Origin: an uncultured Ruminococcus sp.
GTDB lineage: Bacteria; Bacillota; Clostridia; Oscillospirales; Ruminococcaceae
NCBI GenBank assembly: GCA_947175005.1
Contig: CAMWLD010000160.1
Coordinates: 1-5,607, forward strand
Direction of reading: 5' to 3'
DNA length: 5,607 nucleotides
Shown here piece by piece: positions 1 to 5,577 of the stretch (positions are counted from its first letter, which is position 1; the number at the start of each line of letters is the position of its first letter). The position numbers were made by a program, and so were the translations under genes. Under the pieces are notes generated by a model that made no database searches, was not told where the DNA came from, and saw nothing but the letters and a program-made list of their open reading frames with translations.

Positions 1-4
1 TCGG

Positions 5-22
5 GGTGACGCTCGCGTCACC
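5..22. repeat. Short hairpin, 7-bp stem
   Basis: The arms GGTGACG (5-11) and CGTCACC (16-22) are perfect reverse complements around a CTCG loop. It is the first of a chain of hairpins that fills the gene-free left end. No T run follows it, so it is not a terminator by itself. Its function is unknown, and the left neighbour lies outside the window. Confidence 0.6.
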
Positions 23-26
23 AGTG

Positions 27-40
27 CGCCCTTACGGGCG
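27..40. repeat. Short hairpin, 5-bp stem
   Basis: The arms CGCCC (27-31) and GGGCG (36-40) are perfect complements around a TTAC loop. The right arm is also the outer left arm of the long hairpin at 35-94. The two structures therefore cannot form at the same time on one transcript. Confidence 0.5.
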
Positions 41-100
41 GCAGCATGAAACGTGTGACGTTCGTCACACGTTTCTATGCTGCTGCGCCGCCCGATTTTT
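35..100 (+). terminator. Long hairpin followed by T5, possible terminator of a gene to the left
   Basis: The inner stem pairs 49-60 perfectly with 63-74. It extends through G48-C75, one bulged T at 76, and 43-47 with 77-81. The outer arm CGGGCGGC (35-42) pairs with GCCGCCCG (87-94) after a 5-nt bulge at 82-86. The stem is followed directly by ATTTTT (95-100). A long stem with a T run fits an intrinsic terminator reading rightward for a gene ending before position 1. The stem is far longer than a usual terminator, and its outer arm competes with two other pairings, so a dispersed intergenic repeat is an equally good reading. Confidence 0.45.
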
Positions 101-172
101 ACTTTTTCGGTTGCTGTAAAATACGCTGTTTCGCTTGACTTTGTTTTTACATTTTAGCGAATCGGGCGGCGC
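85..172. repeat. Long-range 12-bp inverted repeat with nested AT-rich dyads
   Basis: GCGCCGCCCGAT (85-96) and ATCGGGCGGCGC (161-172) are perfect reverse complements 64 nt apart. The AT-rich interior holds smaller complementary pieces: GTAAAA (116-121) against TTTTAC (97-102 or 145-150), TAAAAT (117-122) against ATTTTA (151-156), and TCGCT (131-135) against AGCGA (156-160). The left arm is shared with the hairpin ending at 94. No ORF with a ribosome binding site spans it. It could be a structured RNA or a non-coding mobile repeat, and I do not recognise a known RNA family. Confidence 0.55.
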
Positions 173-217
173 ATTTTGGGGTGCTTTTGAAATGCGTTCT
201 GTATAGCGGCTGTTAGA

Positions 218-282
218 GGGGGCGCCGCCCCCCGACCCCCGCAAGGGCGCTGCCCTTGACCCGCCAAAGGCTCCGCCCTTGG
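218..282. repeat. Three consecutive GC-rich hairpins with 3-nt loops
   Basis: Hairpin A pairs GGGGGC (218-223) with GCCCCC (227-232). Hairpin B pairs CAAGGGC (242-248) with GCCCTTG (252-258). Hairpin C pairs 264-271 with 275-282 with one A-C mismatch (268/278). Each loop is three bases (GCC, GCT, TCC), and each hairpin is followed by a GA(A)CC-type spacer: CGACCCCC, ACCCG and AACCC. The similarity of stems, loop size and spacers suggests three diverged units of one cassette. From memory, similar GC-rich hairpin runs are common between genes in ruminococci and relatives. No coding potential or T run is visible. Confidence 0.65.
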
Positions 283-323
283 AACCCGAGTGGAGTGTGT
301 GCGCTTGTATTGCTTTTTTGCAT

Positions 324-344
324 GGTACACCGTTAAAGTGTTCC
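324..344. promoter_or_regulatory. Imperfect dyad upstream of the beta-glucosidase promoter, possible operator
   Basis: GGTACAC (324-330) faces GTGTTCC (338-344) across a 7-nt spacer, with six of seven positions complementary. It lies about 45 bp upstream of the candidate -35 element, where an activator or repressor site could sit. A perfect palindrome TTCCGGAA (341-348) overlaps its right arm. Nothing identifies the binding protein. Dyads of this size also occur by chance, so this is a weak call. Confidence 0.2.
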
Positions 345-388
345 GGAATTTTTCCTCAAACTTTTTTCAAAAATTAACGCAAAACCCC

Positions 389-417
389 TTGCAAAATTTT
401 CCCGGATATGGTAACAT
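389..417 (+). promoter_or_regulatory. Candidate extended -10 promoter for the GH3 gene
   Basis: TTGCAA (389-394, 4/6 to the -35 consensus) and TAACAT (412-417, 4/6 to the -10 consensus) are separated by 17 bp. A TGG directly before the -10 (409-411) gives the TGn extended -10 element. Transcription would begin near 424 and leave a leader of about 70 nt. A second -10-like hexamer, TAAAAT (423-428), lacks a -35 partner at good spacing. Confidence 0.4.
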
Positions 418-476
418 AGAGTTAAAATATCTACGAAAAATCACAGGCTAATATGCGCCCGACGGCAAGCCTTAAC

Positions 477-483
477 GAAAGGA
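477..483 (+). promoter_or_regulatory. Modest ribosome binding site of the GH3 gene
   Basis: GAAAGGA ends 11 nt before the ATG at 495. It is weaker and slightly farther from its start than the AGGAGG-type sites of the two genes on the other strand. No better in-frame start lies nearby, and residues 13-33 already match the GH3 C-terminal domain entry, so the start at 495 is favoured. Confidence 0.55.
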
Positions 484-494
484 AATAAAATCAT

Positions 495-3248
495 ATGAAA
501 ACTCTCGACTGGAATGAATATCTGAAAAAATCCGCCGAAACGGTAAGCGAAGGCATTGTCATGCTGAAAAATGATAACAATACCCTCCCTATTAAGCCAA
601 ACAAGGAAGTCGCCGTATTCGGGCGTATCCAGCTGAACTACTACAAAAGCGGCACAGGTTCGGGTGGACTGGTAAACGTTTCACGGGTCGTGGGCATTAC
701 TGACGGTCTTATGGAAGCGGGAGCGAACGTCAACACCGAGCTGCTTCAGGTCTACAAGGACTGGCAGGAGGAAAACCCCTTTGACAACGGCGGCGGCTGG
801 AGCGGCGAGCCTTGGTGTCAAAAGGAAATGCCCGTAGACAACGCCCTTGCGGAAAAAATCGCCCAAACCTCCGACACCGCCCTTGTAATAATCGGCAGGA
901 CGGCAGGAGAGGAAAACGACAACTCCGACGAAAAAGGCTCTTTCGCATTAAGCGAGGGTGAAGAGGAAATGCTGAAAACCGTTCGCGCCCACTTCAAAAA
1001 AGTTGCTGTCCTCCTGAACACAGGCAATATTATGAATATGGATTTCGTGGAAAAACACTCCCCCGACGCTGTGCTGTATGTATGGCAGGGAGGCATGGTA
1101 GGCGGCGTTGGCACAGCCGATGTGCTCACGGGCAAGGTCTCTCCCTCGGGAAAGCTGCCCGATACCATTGCCAAAAGCGTTTCCGACTACCCCTCGGCAA
1201 AATATTTCGGTGACGAGATACGCAGCTTTTACAATGAGGATATTTACGTGGGCTACCGCTATTTTGAAACCTTTGCTCCCGAAAAAGTCCTCTATCCGTT
1301 CGGCTTCGGACTTTCCTACACGACCTTTGAAATTAAGCCAGATTCTGCGGAGTTTACCGGGGATAAGGCAGTTATAAATATCTCCGTTGCAAATACGGGA
1401 AATTGCAGCGGCAAGGAAGTTGTTCAGCTTTACTCCCATGCGCCTCAAGGAAAACTGGGCAAGCCCGCAGTGTCCCTCTGTGCCTTTGAAAAAACAAAGC
1501 TTTTATCCCCCGGCGAGACCGAGATAATCCCCTTTGAAATTGACCTGTACGCCCTTTCCTCCTTTGACGATTCGGGGGTAACGGGGCACAAAAGCTGCTT
1601 TGTTCTTGAAGCGGGAGATTACGAAATTTCGGTGGGAAACTGCTGCCGCAGCCTGTCCGCCGCACTTGCCTTTAACATTCCCGAAACAAGAGTGATAAAG
1701 CAGTGCACCCATGCCCTTGCTCCCGTTATGGGCTTTGAAAGGATAAAGCCCGTTTCCGAAAATGGCGGCTATAAAATATCCATGGAAAATGTTCCGCTAA
1801 TGGAAGAATACGAGGACGTCCGCCGCAAAAAAAATCTCCCCGAAACCATTCCACAGACAGGCGACAAGGGGATAAAGCTTGCAGATGTGAAAAACGGCAA
1901 AGCGGATATGTCCGAATTTATTGCACAGCTGAGCGACAACGACCTTGCCTGCATAATCAGAGGCGAGGGCATGAGCAGCCCTAAGGTAACTCCCGGTACA
2001 GCCGCCGCATTCGGGGGCGTTTCGGAAAGCCTTCAGAATATGGGGATCCCCTGCGGCTGCTGTTCGGACGGCCCTTCGGGAATGCGTCTGGACTGCGGCA
2101 CAAAGGCATTCAGCCTGCCTAACGGCACGCTTATCGCTTCCACATTCAACAAACAGCTGCTGACGGAGCTTTTCTCCCTTACAGGCCTTGAAATGTCCGC
2201 AAATAAGGTGGACTGTCTCTTAGGTCCGGGCATGAACATTCACCGTCACCCCTTAAACGGCAGAAATTTTGAATATTTCTCCGAAGACCCCCTGCTCACG
2301 GGTGAAATGGCGGCAGCCGAGCTTATGGGGCTGCACAGCGCAGGAGTCACCGGCACTGTAAAGCATTTCTGCGGCAACAACAAGGAAACAGGCAGACACA
2401 CCATTGATTCGGTAATTTCCGAACGCGCCCTGCGGGAAATTTACCTTAAAGGCTTTGAAACAGCCGTTAAAAAAGGCGGGGCATACACAGTTATGACCAC
2501 CTACGGCTCGGTAAACGGTCTGTGGACTGCCGCAAGCTATGACCTGACCACAACCATTCTGCGAGATGAATGGGGCCTTGAGGGACTTGTCATGACCGAC
2601 TGGTGGGCTGATATAAACCGCAGGAACACGCCCCAAGGTCACCAAAATCACACGGATTTTGCGGCAATGGCAGCCGCTCAGAATGATGTTTACATGGTCT
2701 GCGCAGACGGTGCGGACAATGACGACAACACCCTTGCGGAGCTTAAAAACGGCTTTATTTCCAGAGGTGAGCTCCAGCGCAATGCCGCAAATATCTGCGC
2801 CGTGCTGATGAGAACTCATGCCATGGACAGGGCAGAGGGCAAGGAAGAAAAGGTAGAAGTGATAAACCGTCCCAAGGACGCCGACGGCAGCGACGACAGA
2901 GAGGTAAAATGCTATGACTGCAAGGGCGGACTTGTTATATCCCCCGACGACATCTGCACCGACAAGGGCAAGGATTATATTTTCATTGCGGACGTTTCCC
3001 CCACGGGCTATTACAAGGTTATAGTCACTGCCTCTTCCACGGCGGGCGAGCTGGCGCAGCTTCCCGTGACACTGTTCTCCATGGGCAGCCCCTGTGCCGC
3101 ATTCACATGGAGAGGCACAGACGGCAAGCCCGTTTCAATGGAAAGCGGCAAGATATTCTTCTTCTCCCGCTTCACCACGCTGCGGCTGTACTTTGCTCAA
3201 AGCGGACTCACAATCCACAGTATTGAACTTAAAAAGTTCGAGGAATAA
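495..3248 (+). CDS. Circularly permuted GH3 beta-glucosidase, cytoplasmic
   Basis: This 917-residue retaining glycoside hydrolase of family 3 probably releases glucose from cello-oligosaccharides or other beta-glucosides. The domain order is inverted relative to most GH3 enzymes. The alpha/beta sandwich comes first (about 13-275), then a fibronectin-III-like domain (about 285-395, KEVVQLY at 307-313). The TIM barrel follows (about 470-790), and a C-terminal beta-rich domain (about 805-917) resembles a carbohydrate-binding jelly roll. The catalytic nucleophile should be D702 in VMTDWW. The acid/base is E139 in AGEEND, by alignment to the SGEGYDR motif of other GH3 enzymes. Barrel substrate-binding motifs are present: SDGPSGMR (524-531), GRNFEYFSEDP (589-599) and K623-H624 in VKHF. 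The order and length match the Ruminococcus albus type. There is no signal peptide or membrane segment, so the enzyme needs imported oligosaccharides. The gene is monocistronic, with a bidirectional terminator about 40 bp downstream. Function is confident at family level; the exact substrate is inferred. Confidence 0.95.
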   Translation: MKTLDWNEYLKKSAETVSEGIVMLKNDNNTLPIKPNKEVAVFGRIQLNYYKSGTGSGGLVNVSRVVGITDGLMEAGANVNTELLQVYKDWQEENPFDNGGGWSGEPWCQKEMPVDNALAEKIAQTSDTALVIIGRTAGEENDNSDEKGSFALSEGEEEMLKTVRAHFKKVAVLLNTGNIMNMDFVEKHSPDAVLYVWQGGMVGGVGTADVLTGKVSPSGKLPDTIAKSVSDYPSAKYFGDEIRSFYNEDIYVGYRYFETFAPEKVLYPFGFGLSYTTFEIKPDSAEFTGDKAVINISVANTGNCSGKEVVQLYSHAPQGKLGKPAVSLCAFEKTKLLSPGETEIIPFEIDLYALSSFDDSGVTGHKSCFVLEAGDYEISVGNCCRSLSAALAFNIPETRVIKQCTHALAPVMGFERIKPVSENGGYKISMENVPLMEEYEDVRRKKNLPETIPQTGDKGIKLADVKNGKADMSEFIAQLSDNDLACIIRGEGMSSPKVTPGTAAAFGGVSESLQNMGIPCGCCSDGPSGMRLDCGTKAFSLPNGTLIASTFNKQLLTELFSLTGLEMSANKVDCLLGPGMNIHRHPLNGRNFEYFSEDPLLTGEMAAAELMGLHSAGVTGTVKHFCGNNKETGRHTIDSVISERALREIYLKGFETAVKKGGAYTVMTTYGSVNGLWTAASYDLTTTILRDEWGLEGLVMTDWWADINRRNTPQGHQNHTDFAAMAAAQNDVYMVCADGADNDDNTLAELKNGFISRGELQRNAANICAVLMRTHAMDRAEGKEEKVEVINRPKDADGSDDREVKCYDCKGGLVISPDDICTDKGKDYIFIADVSPTGYYKVIVTASSTAGELAQLPVTLFSMGSPCAAFTWRGTDGKPVSMESGKIFFFSRFTTLRLYFAQSGLTIHSIELKKFEE

Positions 3249-3290
3249 AAGGGTCATAACTCCAAAATACAATAAGACAGACAATAATTC

Positions 3291-3338
3291 AAAAAAATAC
3301 GCCGATCGTTCCTGTTGGAGCAGTCGACGTATTTTTTT
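3291..3338. terminator. Bidirectional intrinsic terminator between convergent genes
   Basis: Positions 3291-3305 pair with 3324-3338 in a 15-position stem with a single C-A mismatch (3302/3327). An apical TCC/GGA stem closes a TGTT loop (3310-3319). The stem base is A7 on the left (3291-3297) and T7 on the right (3332-3338). Either strand therefore reads as a hairpin ending in a U tract. It sits 42 bp after the beta-glucosidase stop and 16 bp after the stop of the convergent DUF gene, so one element can end both transcripts. Confidence 0.85.
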
Positions 3339-3354
3339 AAAACGGAGCTTTTTA

Positions 3355-4071
3355 TCATTTTTCATACTGCCATGGAACATACGGAAGTATTCCCCATGTG
3401 ATCTCGTCCGCATAATGAACTTCGTTATGTATCATTGAGCGATAGTCTGCCGATGTAGCTTTTATACACGGAAAATCACTGCATTCTTTACATTCCGAAA
3501 TACCCTTTTTAGGGTAACAGCCTTTTGCATTGCAGTCGGTACAGGAGTAATCCTCACTGTAACACCCGTTGCACCGCATACTCCAATCGCTGTTATCCCA
3601 TATTTTATTGAGATTTTGTATCATTATCTCTCTTTGCTCGTCCGTTGTACCTACATAATGTACACACAGGTCACAGCGCTGACCGCATTTTGAATAAAGG
3701 GCGTTTTCCTTTGGAAAAGGCTTGCGGTTAGGCTTTTTCTTTATCAGTATCAGCTTTTTGATTTCTTCAAGCTGCTCCATAGTTGTTACATCAATGAACA
3801 TCCATTTGCCGTCATGATAAGTCTTTGCATTGTTATAATAGTTAAGTATGTAATCCGAAAAGTTATCTGTCTGCGTTTCAAATATCTCACGTTCTTTTTG
3901 TCCGAAAATTATTAAAAAAGTAAAACAATTTTCATGCGTATATATGGTGAGAATAGTTTTCTTGCCTTGCTTAAACTTCAATTCATCTTTTCCGTCACCG
4001 ATCTCATCAAGGCGATATTTTCCTCTCATAAATACCATAGTTTCATGGCTGATTTTTTCAAGAGTATTCAT
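3355..4071 (-). CDS. DUF3788-DUF3795 cysteine-rich protein of unknown function
   Basis: The 238-residue protein resembles two uncharacterised families fused. The N-terminal part (about 1-113) matches DUF3788, with the typical run FTFLIIFGQKERE near residue 50, KTYHDGKWMFIDV (83-95) and LILIKKKP (107-114). The C-terminal part (about 122-225) matches DUF3795 and has eleven cysteines (129, 133, 136, 167, 170, 177, 180, 185, 194, 197, 202), starting with CxxxCxxC. The cysteines could bind zinc or an iron-sulphur cluster; this is inference. No signal peptide or membrane helix is visible, so it is probably cytoplasmic. The ATG at 4071 is chosen because GGAGG lies 6 nt upstream; a longer TTG start at 4110 would fall inside the -10 element. 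The gene is clearly AT-richer than its neighbours (19 of 60 G/C at 3781-3840, against 33 of 60 at 4741-4800 in the ligase gene), which hints at later acquisition. The biochemical role is unknown. Confidence 0.85.
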   Translation of the reverse strand: MNTLEKISHETMVFMRGKYRLDEIGDGKDELKFKQGKKTILTIYTHENCFTFLIIFGQKEREIFETQTDNFSDYILNYYNNAKTYHDGKWMFIDVTTMEQLEEIKKLILIKKKPNRKPFPKENALYSKCGQRCDLCVHYVGTTDEQREIMIQNLNKIWDNSDWSMRCNGCYSEDYSCTDCNAKGCYPKKGISECKECSDFPCIKATSADYRSMIHNEVHYADEITWGILPYVPWQYEK

Positions 4072-4077
4072 AATAAA

Positions 4078-4082
4078 CCTCC
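4078..4082 (-). promoter_or_regulatory. Ribosome binding site of the DUF3788-DUF3795 gene
   Basis: GGAGG on the minus strand (CCTCC on the plus) is six bases upstream of the ATG at 4071. This near-ideal site decides the start in favour of MNTLEK over the 13-residue-longer TTG reading. Confidence 0.85.
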
Positions 4083-4109
4083 AAAAAATTTTGAACTTCA
4101 TTACGAACA

Positions 4110-4138
4110 ATTATATCACATTAAAGAGAAGTTGTCAA
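4110..4138 (-). promoter_or_regulatory. Perfect consensus sigma-A promoter of the DUF gene
   Basis: On the minus strand TTGACA (4133-4138) and TATAAT (4110-4115) are both exact consensus hexamers with a 17-bp spacer. TGA just before the -10 (4116-4118) gives an extended -10. Transcription should start near 4103, leaving a leader of about 32 nt. The promoter fills most of the 76-bp gap after the ligase gene, whose stop codon is only 9 bp from the -35. Expression should be strong unless repressed, and no clear operator dyad is visible over it. Confidence 0.88.
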
Positions 4139-4147
4139 ATAATTTTA

Positions 4148-5500
4148 TCAGATAGAAAAGTCCAGCTTTCTTTCATCAATGATACGCCTTGACTTGTGCT
4201 CCGAACGGGTATCAAGCCCTCCGTCCTTATGTACGACAACACTGTTGGGCTTTACGCCTATCCTTGCTTTGAGGGCTGCCGAAACACGTTCGGAAACTTC
4301 CTGCTCAGAAGCGGGGTTATCGGCGTTCTTTTCTATCTCAACGGAATATTTGCAGGTAAAATCCTTTTCAAATATCCTTATGAGATATTCTCCCGTTATG
4401 CCGTCAATTTCACGGATAACAGCCTCGATATCGCTGGGAAAAACGTTCACCGCAGACACAATGAACATATCGTCACGCCGCCCGTGAATATGAATCCTGC
4501 CGTGAGTACGTCCGCAGGAGCAGGGGGTCTTGTCTATCCTGCCTATATCCCCTGTTTTGAAGCGGATAAGAGGACGTGCGTGCTTTCTTAAAGTGGTAAA
4601 TACCAGCTCGCCCACCTCGCCGTCGGGCAGCACCTCGCCCGTATGTATGTCAATTGTTTCCACAAGGATATGATTTTCCGCAATGTGCAGACCGTCCTTT
4701 GCCTCGCAAGCGGCAGCGCAAGCGCCGAAAATATCCGACAGACCGTAGAAATCGTAAACCTCCGCACCCCAGAGATCTTCGATCGCCTTTCGGGTGGAGT
4801 CGATAGAACCGCCCAGCTCTCCCGCAACGATTATCTTTTTTATCGACAGATCTTTTTTGGGGTCAATGCCCGCTTTCTTTGCCTTTTCTCCCAGCTGCCA
4901 TGCATAGGAGGGACTTGTCCAGATAATGGTGGGCTGATAGGTTTTGAGAATGAACAGCAGACGTTCGCTGGGCAGCGTACCGCCCCATATGCACAGTGCT
5001 CCCAGGTTCTGCGCGCCTATTACATCGGGACCGCCTACGTAAAGGGAGAAGTTGAGGGCGTGAACATATCTGTCCTTGGGTCTCATTCCTATCTGCCAGA
5101 ACCAGCGGCTCTCCGTGTCCTGAAATTCGTCGAAATCCTGCTTGGTGAACGGGCTCATGGTAGGCACGCCCGTTGACCCGGAGGATGTGGAAACGAATAC
5201 TACGTCCTCCTCGTCCACTGCCGCAAGTTCTCCTAAAAACGAGCCTACGCCCTGGGTGTCACGCTGTGTGGTCTTGGTGATAAAGGGGAACTTCTGAATG
5301 TCGGAGAGGGTCTTTATATCCTCGGGCTTTACACCTGCCTCGTCAAATGAACGTTTGTAGTAGGGGGCGTTCTCGTAGGCGAATTTTACTATTTCCTTGA
5401 GGTCTCTAAGCTGATCCTTTTCCAGTTCCGCACGGGGCTTGGTTTCCAGTTCCTCGTCCCAGTATTTATCGGCGGGATTCTTTTTAATTAAAGTGCTCAT
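4148..5500 (-). CDS. paaK: Phenylacetate-CoA ligase family enzyme (PaaK-like)
   Basis: The 450-residue, soluble, adenylate-forming enzyme should convert an aryl acid plus ATP and CoA to the aryl-CoA with release of AMP and pyrophosphate. Family motifs appear in order: the phosphate-binding loop SSGSTGVPT (106-114); YGLSDIFG (252-259); GLHIAENHILVE (270-281); RFKTGD (313-318); CSCGRTHGRI (327-336); GRRDDMFIVSAVNVFP (340-355), the hinge to the small domain; and a C-terminal TRSEHKSRR (431-439), where K436 is the candidate adenylation lysine. Length and order fit PaaK (about 430-450 residues). The loop has Val where typical PaaK has Lys (SSGTTGKP), and YGLSD replaces YGLTE, so this may be a clostridial subgroup with a different aryl substrate. 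The ATG at 5500 follows AAGGAGG by 8 nt and an extended -10 promoter. In anaerobes such ligases work with indolepyruvate-type ferredoxin oxidoreductases in aromatic amino acid metabolism; that partner is not in the window. The family is confident; phenylacetate as substrate is inferred. Confidence 0.9.
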   Translation of the reverse strand: MSTLIKKNPADKYWDEELETKPRAELEKDQLRDLKEIVKFAYENAPYYKRSFDEAGVKPEDIKTLSDIQKFPFITKTTQRDTQGVGSFLGELAAVDEEDVVFVSTSSGSTGVPTMSPFTKQDFDEFQDTESRWFWQIGMRPKDRYVHALNFSLYVGGPDVIGAQNLGALCIWGGTLPSERLLFILKTYQPTIIWTSPSYAWQLGEKAKKAGIDPKKDLSIKKIIVAGELGGSIDSTRKAIEDLWGAEVYDFYGLSDIFGACAAACEAKDGLHIAENHILVETIDIHTGEVLPDGEVGELVFTTLRKHARPLIRFKTGDIGRIDKTPCSCGRTHGRIHIHGRRDDMFIVSAVNVFPSDIEAVIREIDGITGEYLIRIFEKDFTCKYSVEIEKNADNPASEQEVSERVSAALKARIGVKPNSVVVHKDGGLDTRSEHKSRRIIDERKLDFSI

Positions 5501-5508
5501 GATAATTT

Positions 5509-5515
5509 CCTCCTT
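5509..5515 (-). promoter_or_regulatory. Strong ribosome binding site of the ligase gene
   Basis: AAGGAGG on the minus strand ends eight bases before the ATG at 5500. The ideal sequence and spacing fix the start codon. Confidence 0.9.
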
Positions 5516-5548
5516 GTGAAAGCTTTTTCTGTTTTCTGCTTTAATTAA

Positions 5549-5577
5549 ATTATATCACCGATTTTTTCCTTTGTCCA
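5549..5577 (-). promoter_or_regulatory. Sigma-A promoter with extended -10 for the ligase gene
   Basis: On the minus strand TGGACA (5572-5577, 5/6 to consensus) and TATAAT (5549-5554, exact) are 17 bp apart, and TGA (5555-5557) supplies an extended -10. Transcription would start near 5542 and give a leader of roughly 40 nt. The eleven bases GTGATATAATT around the -10 are identical to those of the downstream DUF gene promoter. Confidence 0.82.

Noticed and set aside
27..40. CRISPR-like or tandem repeat reading of the left-end palindromes
   Set aside because: The units differ in sequence and spacing, and there are no regular spacers of equal length.
445..472. Possible leader hairpin, AGGCT (445-449) with AGCCT (468-472) and an inner GCC/GGC pairing
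   Set aside because: The stem is short with a large internal loop and no T run. It does not resemble a known riboswitch and is plausible by chance.
948..1448. Open frame of 166 codons on the minus strand inside the GH3 gene
   Set aside because: It is antisense to conserved GH3 sequence, and its translation matches no family I recognise.
2253..2819. Open frame of 188 codons on the minus strand inside the GH3 gene
   Set aside because: It lies wholly antisense to a region with strong GH3 barrel motifs, has no recognisable domain, and is explained by the codon bias of the real gene.
3355..4110. Longer form of the DUF gene starting with TTG at 4110
   Set aside because: The start overlaps the -10 hexamer (4110-4115) and has no ribosome binding site, whereas the ATG at 4071 has GGAGG at ideal spacing.
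4643..5176. Open frame of 177 codons on the plus strand opposite the ligase gene
   Set aside because: It is antisense to the conserved ligase core, and its translation looks like no known protein.
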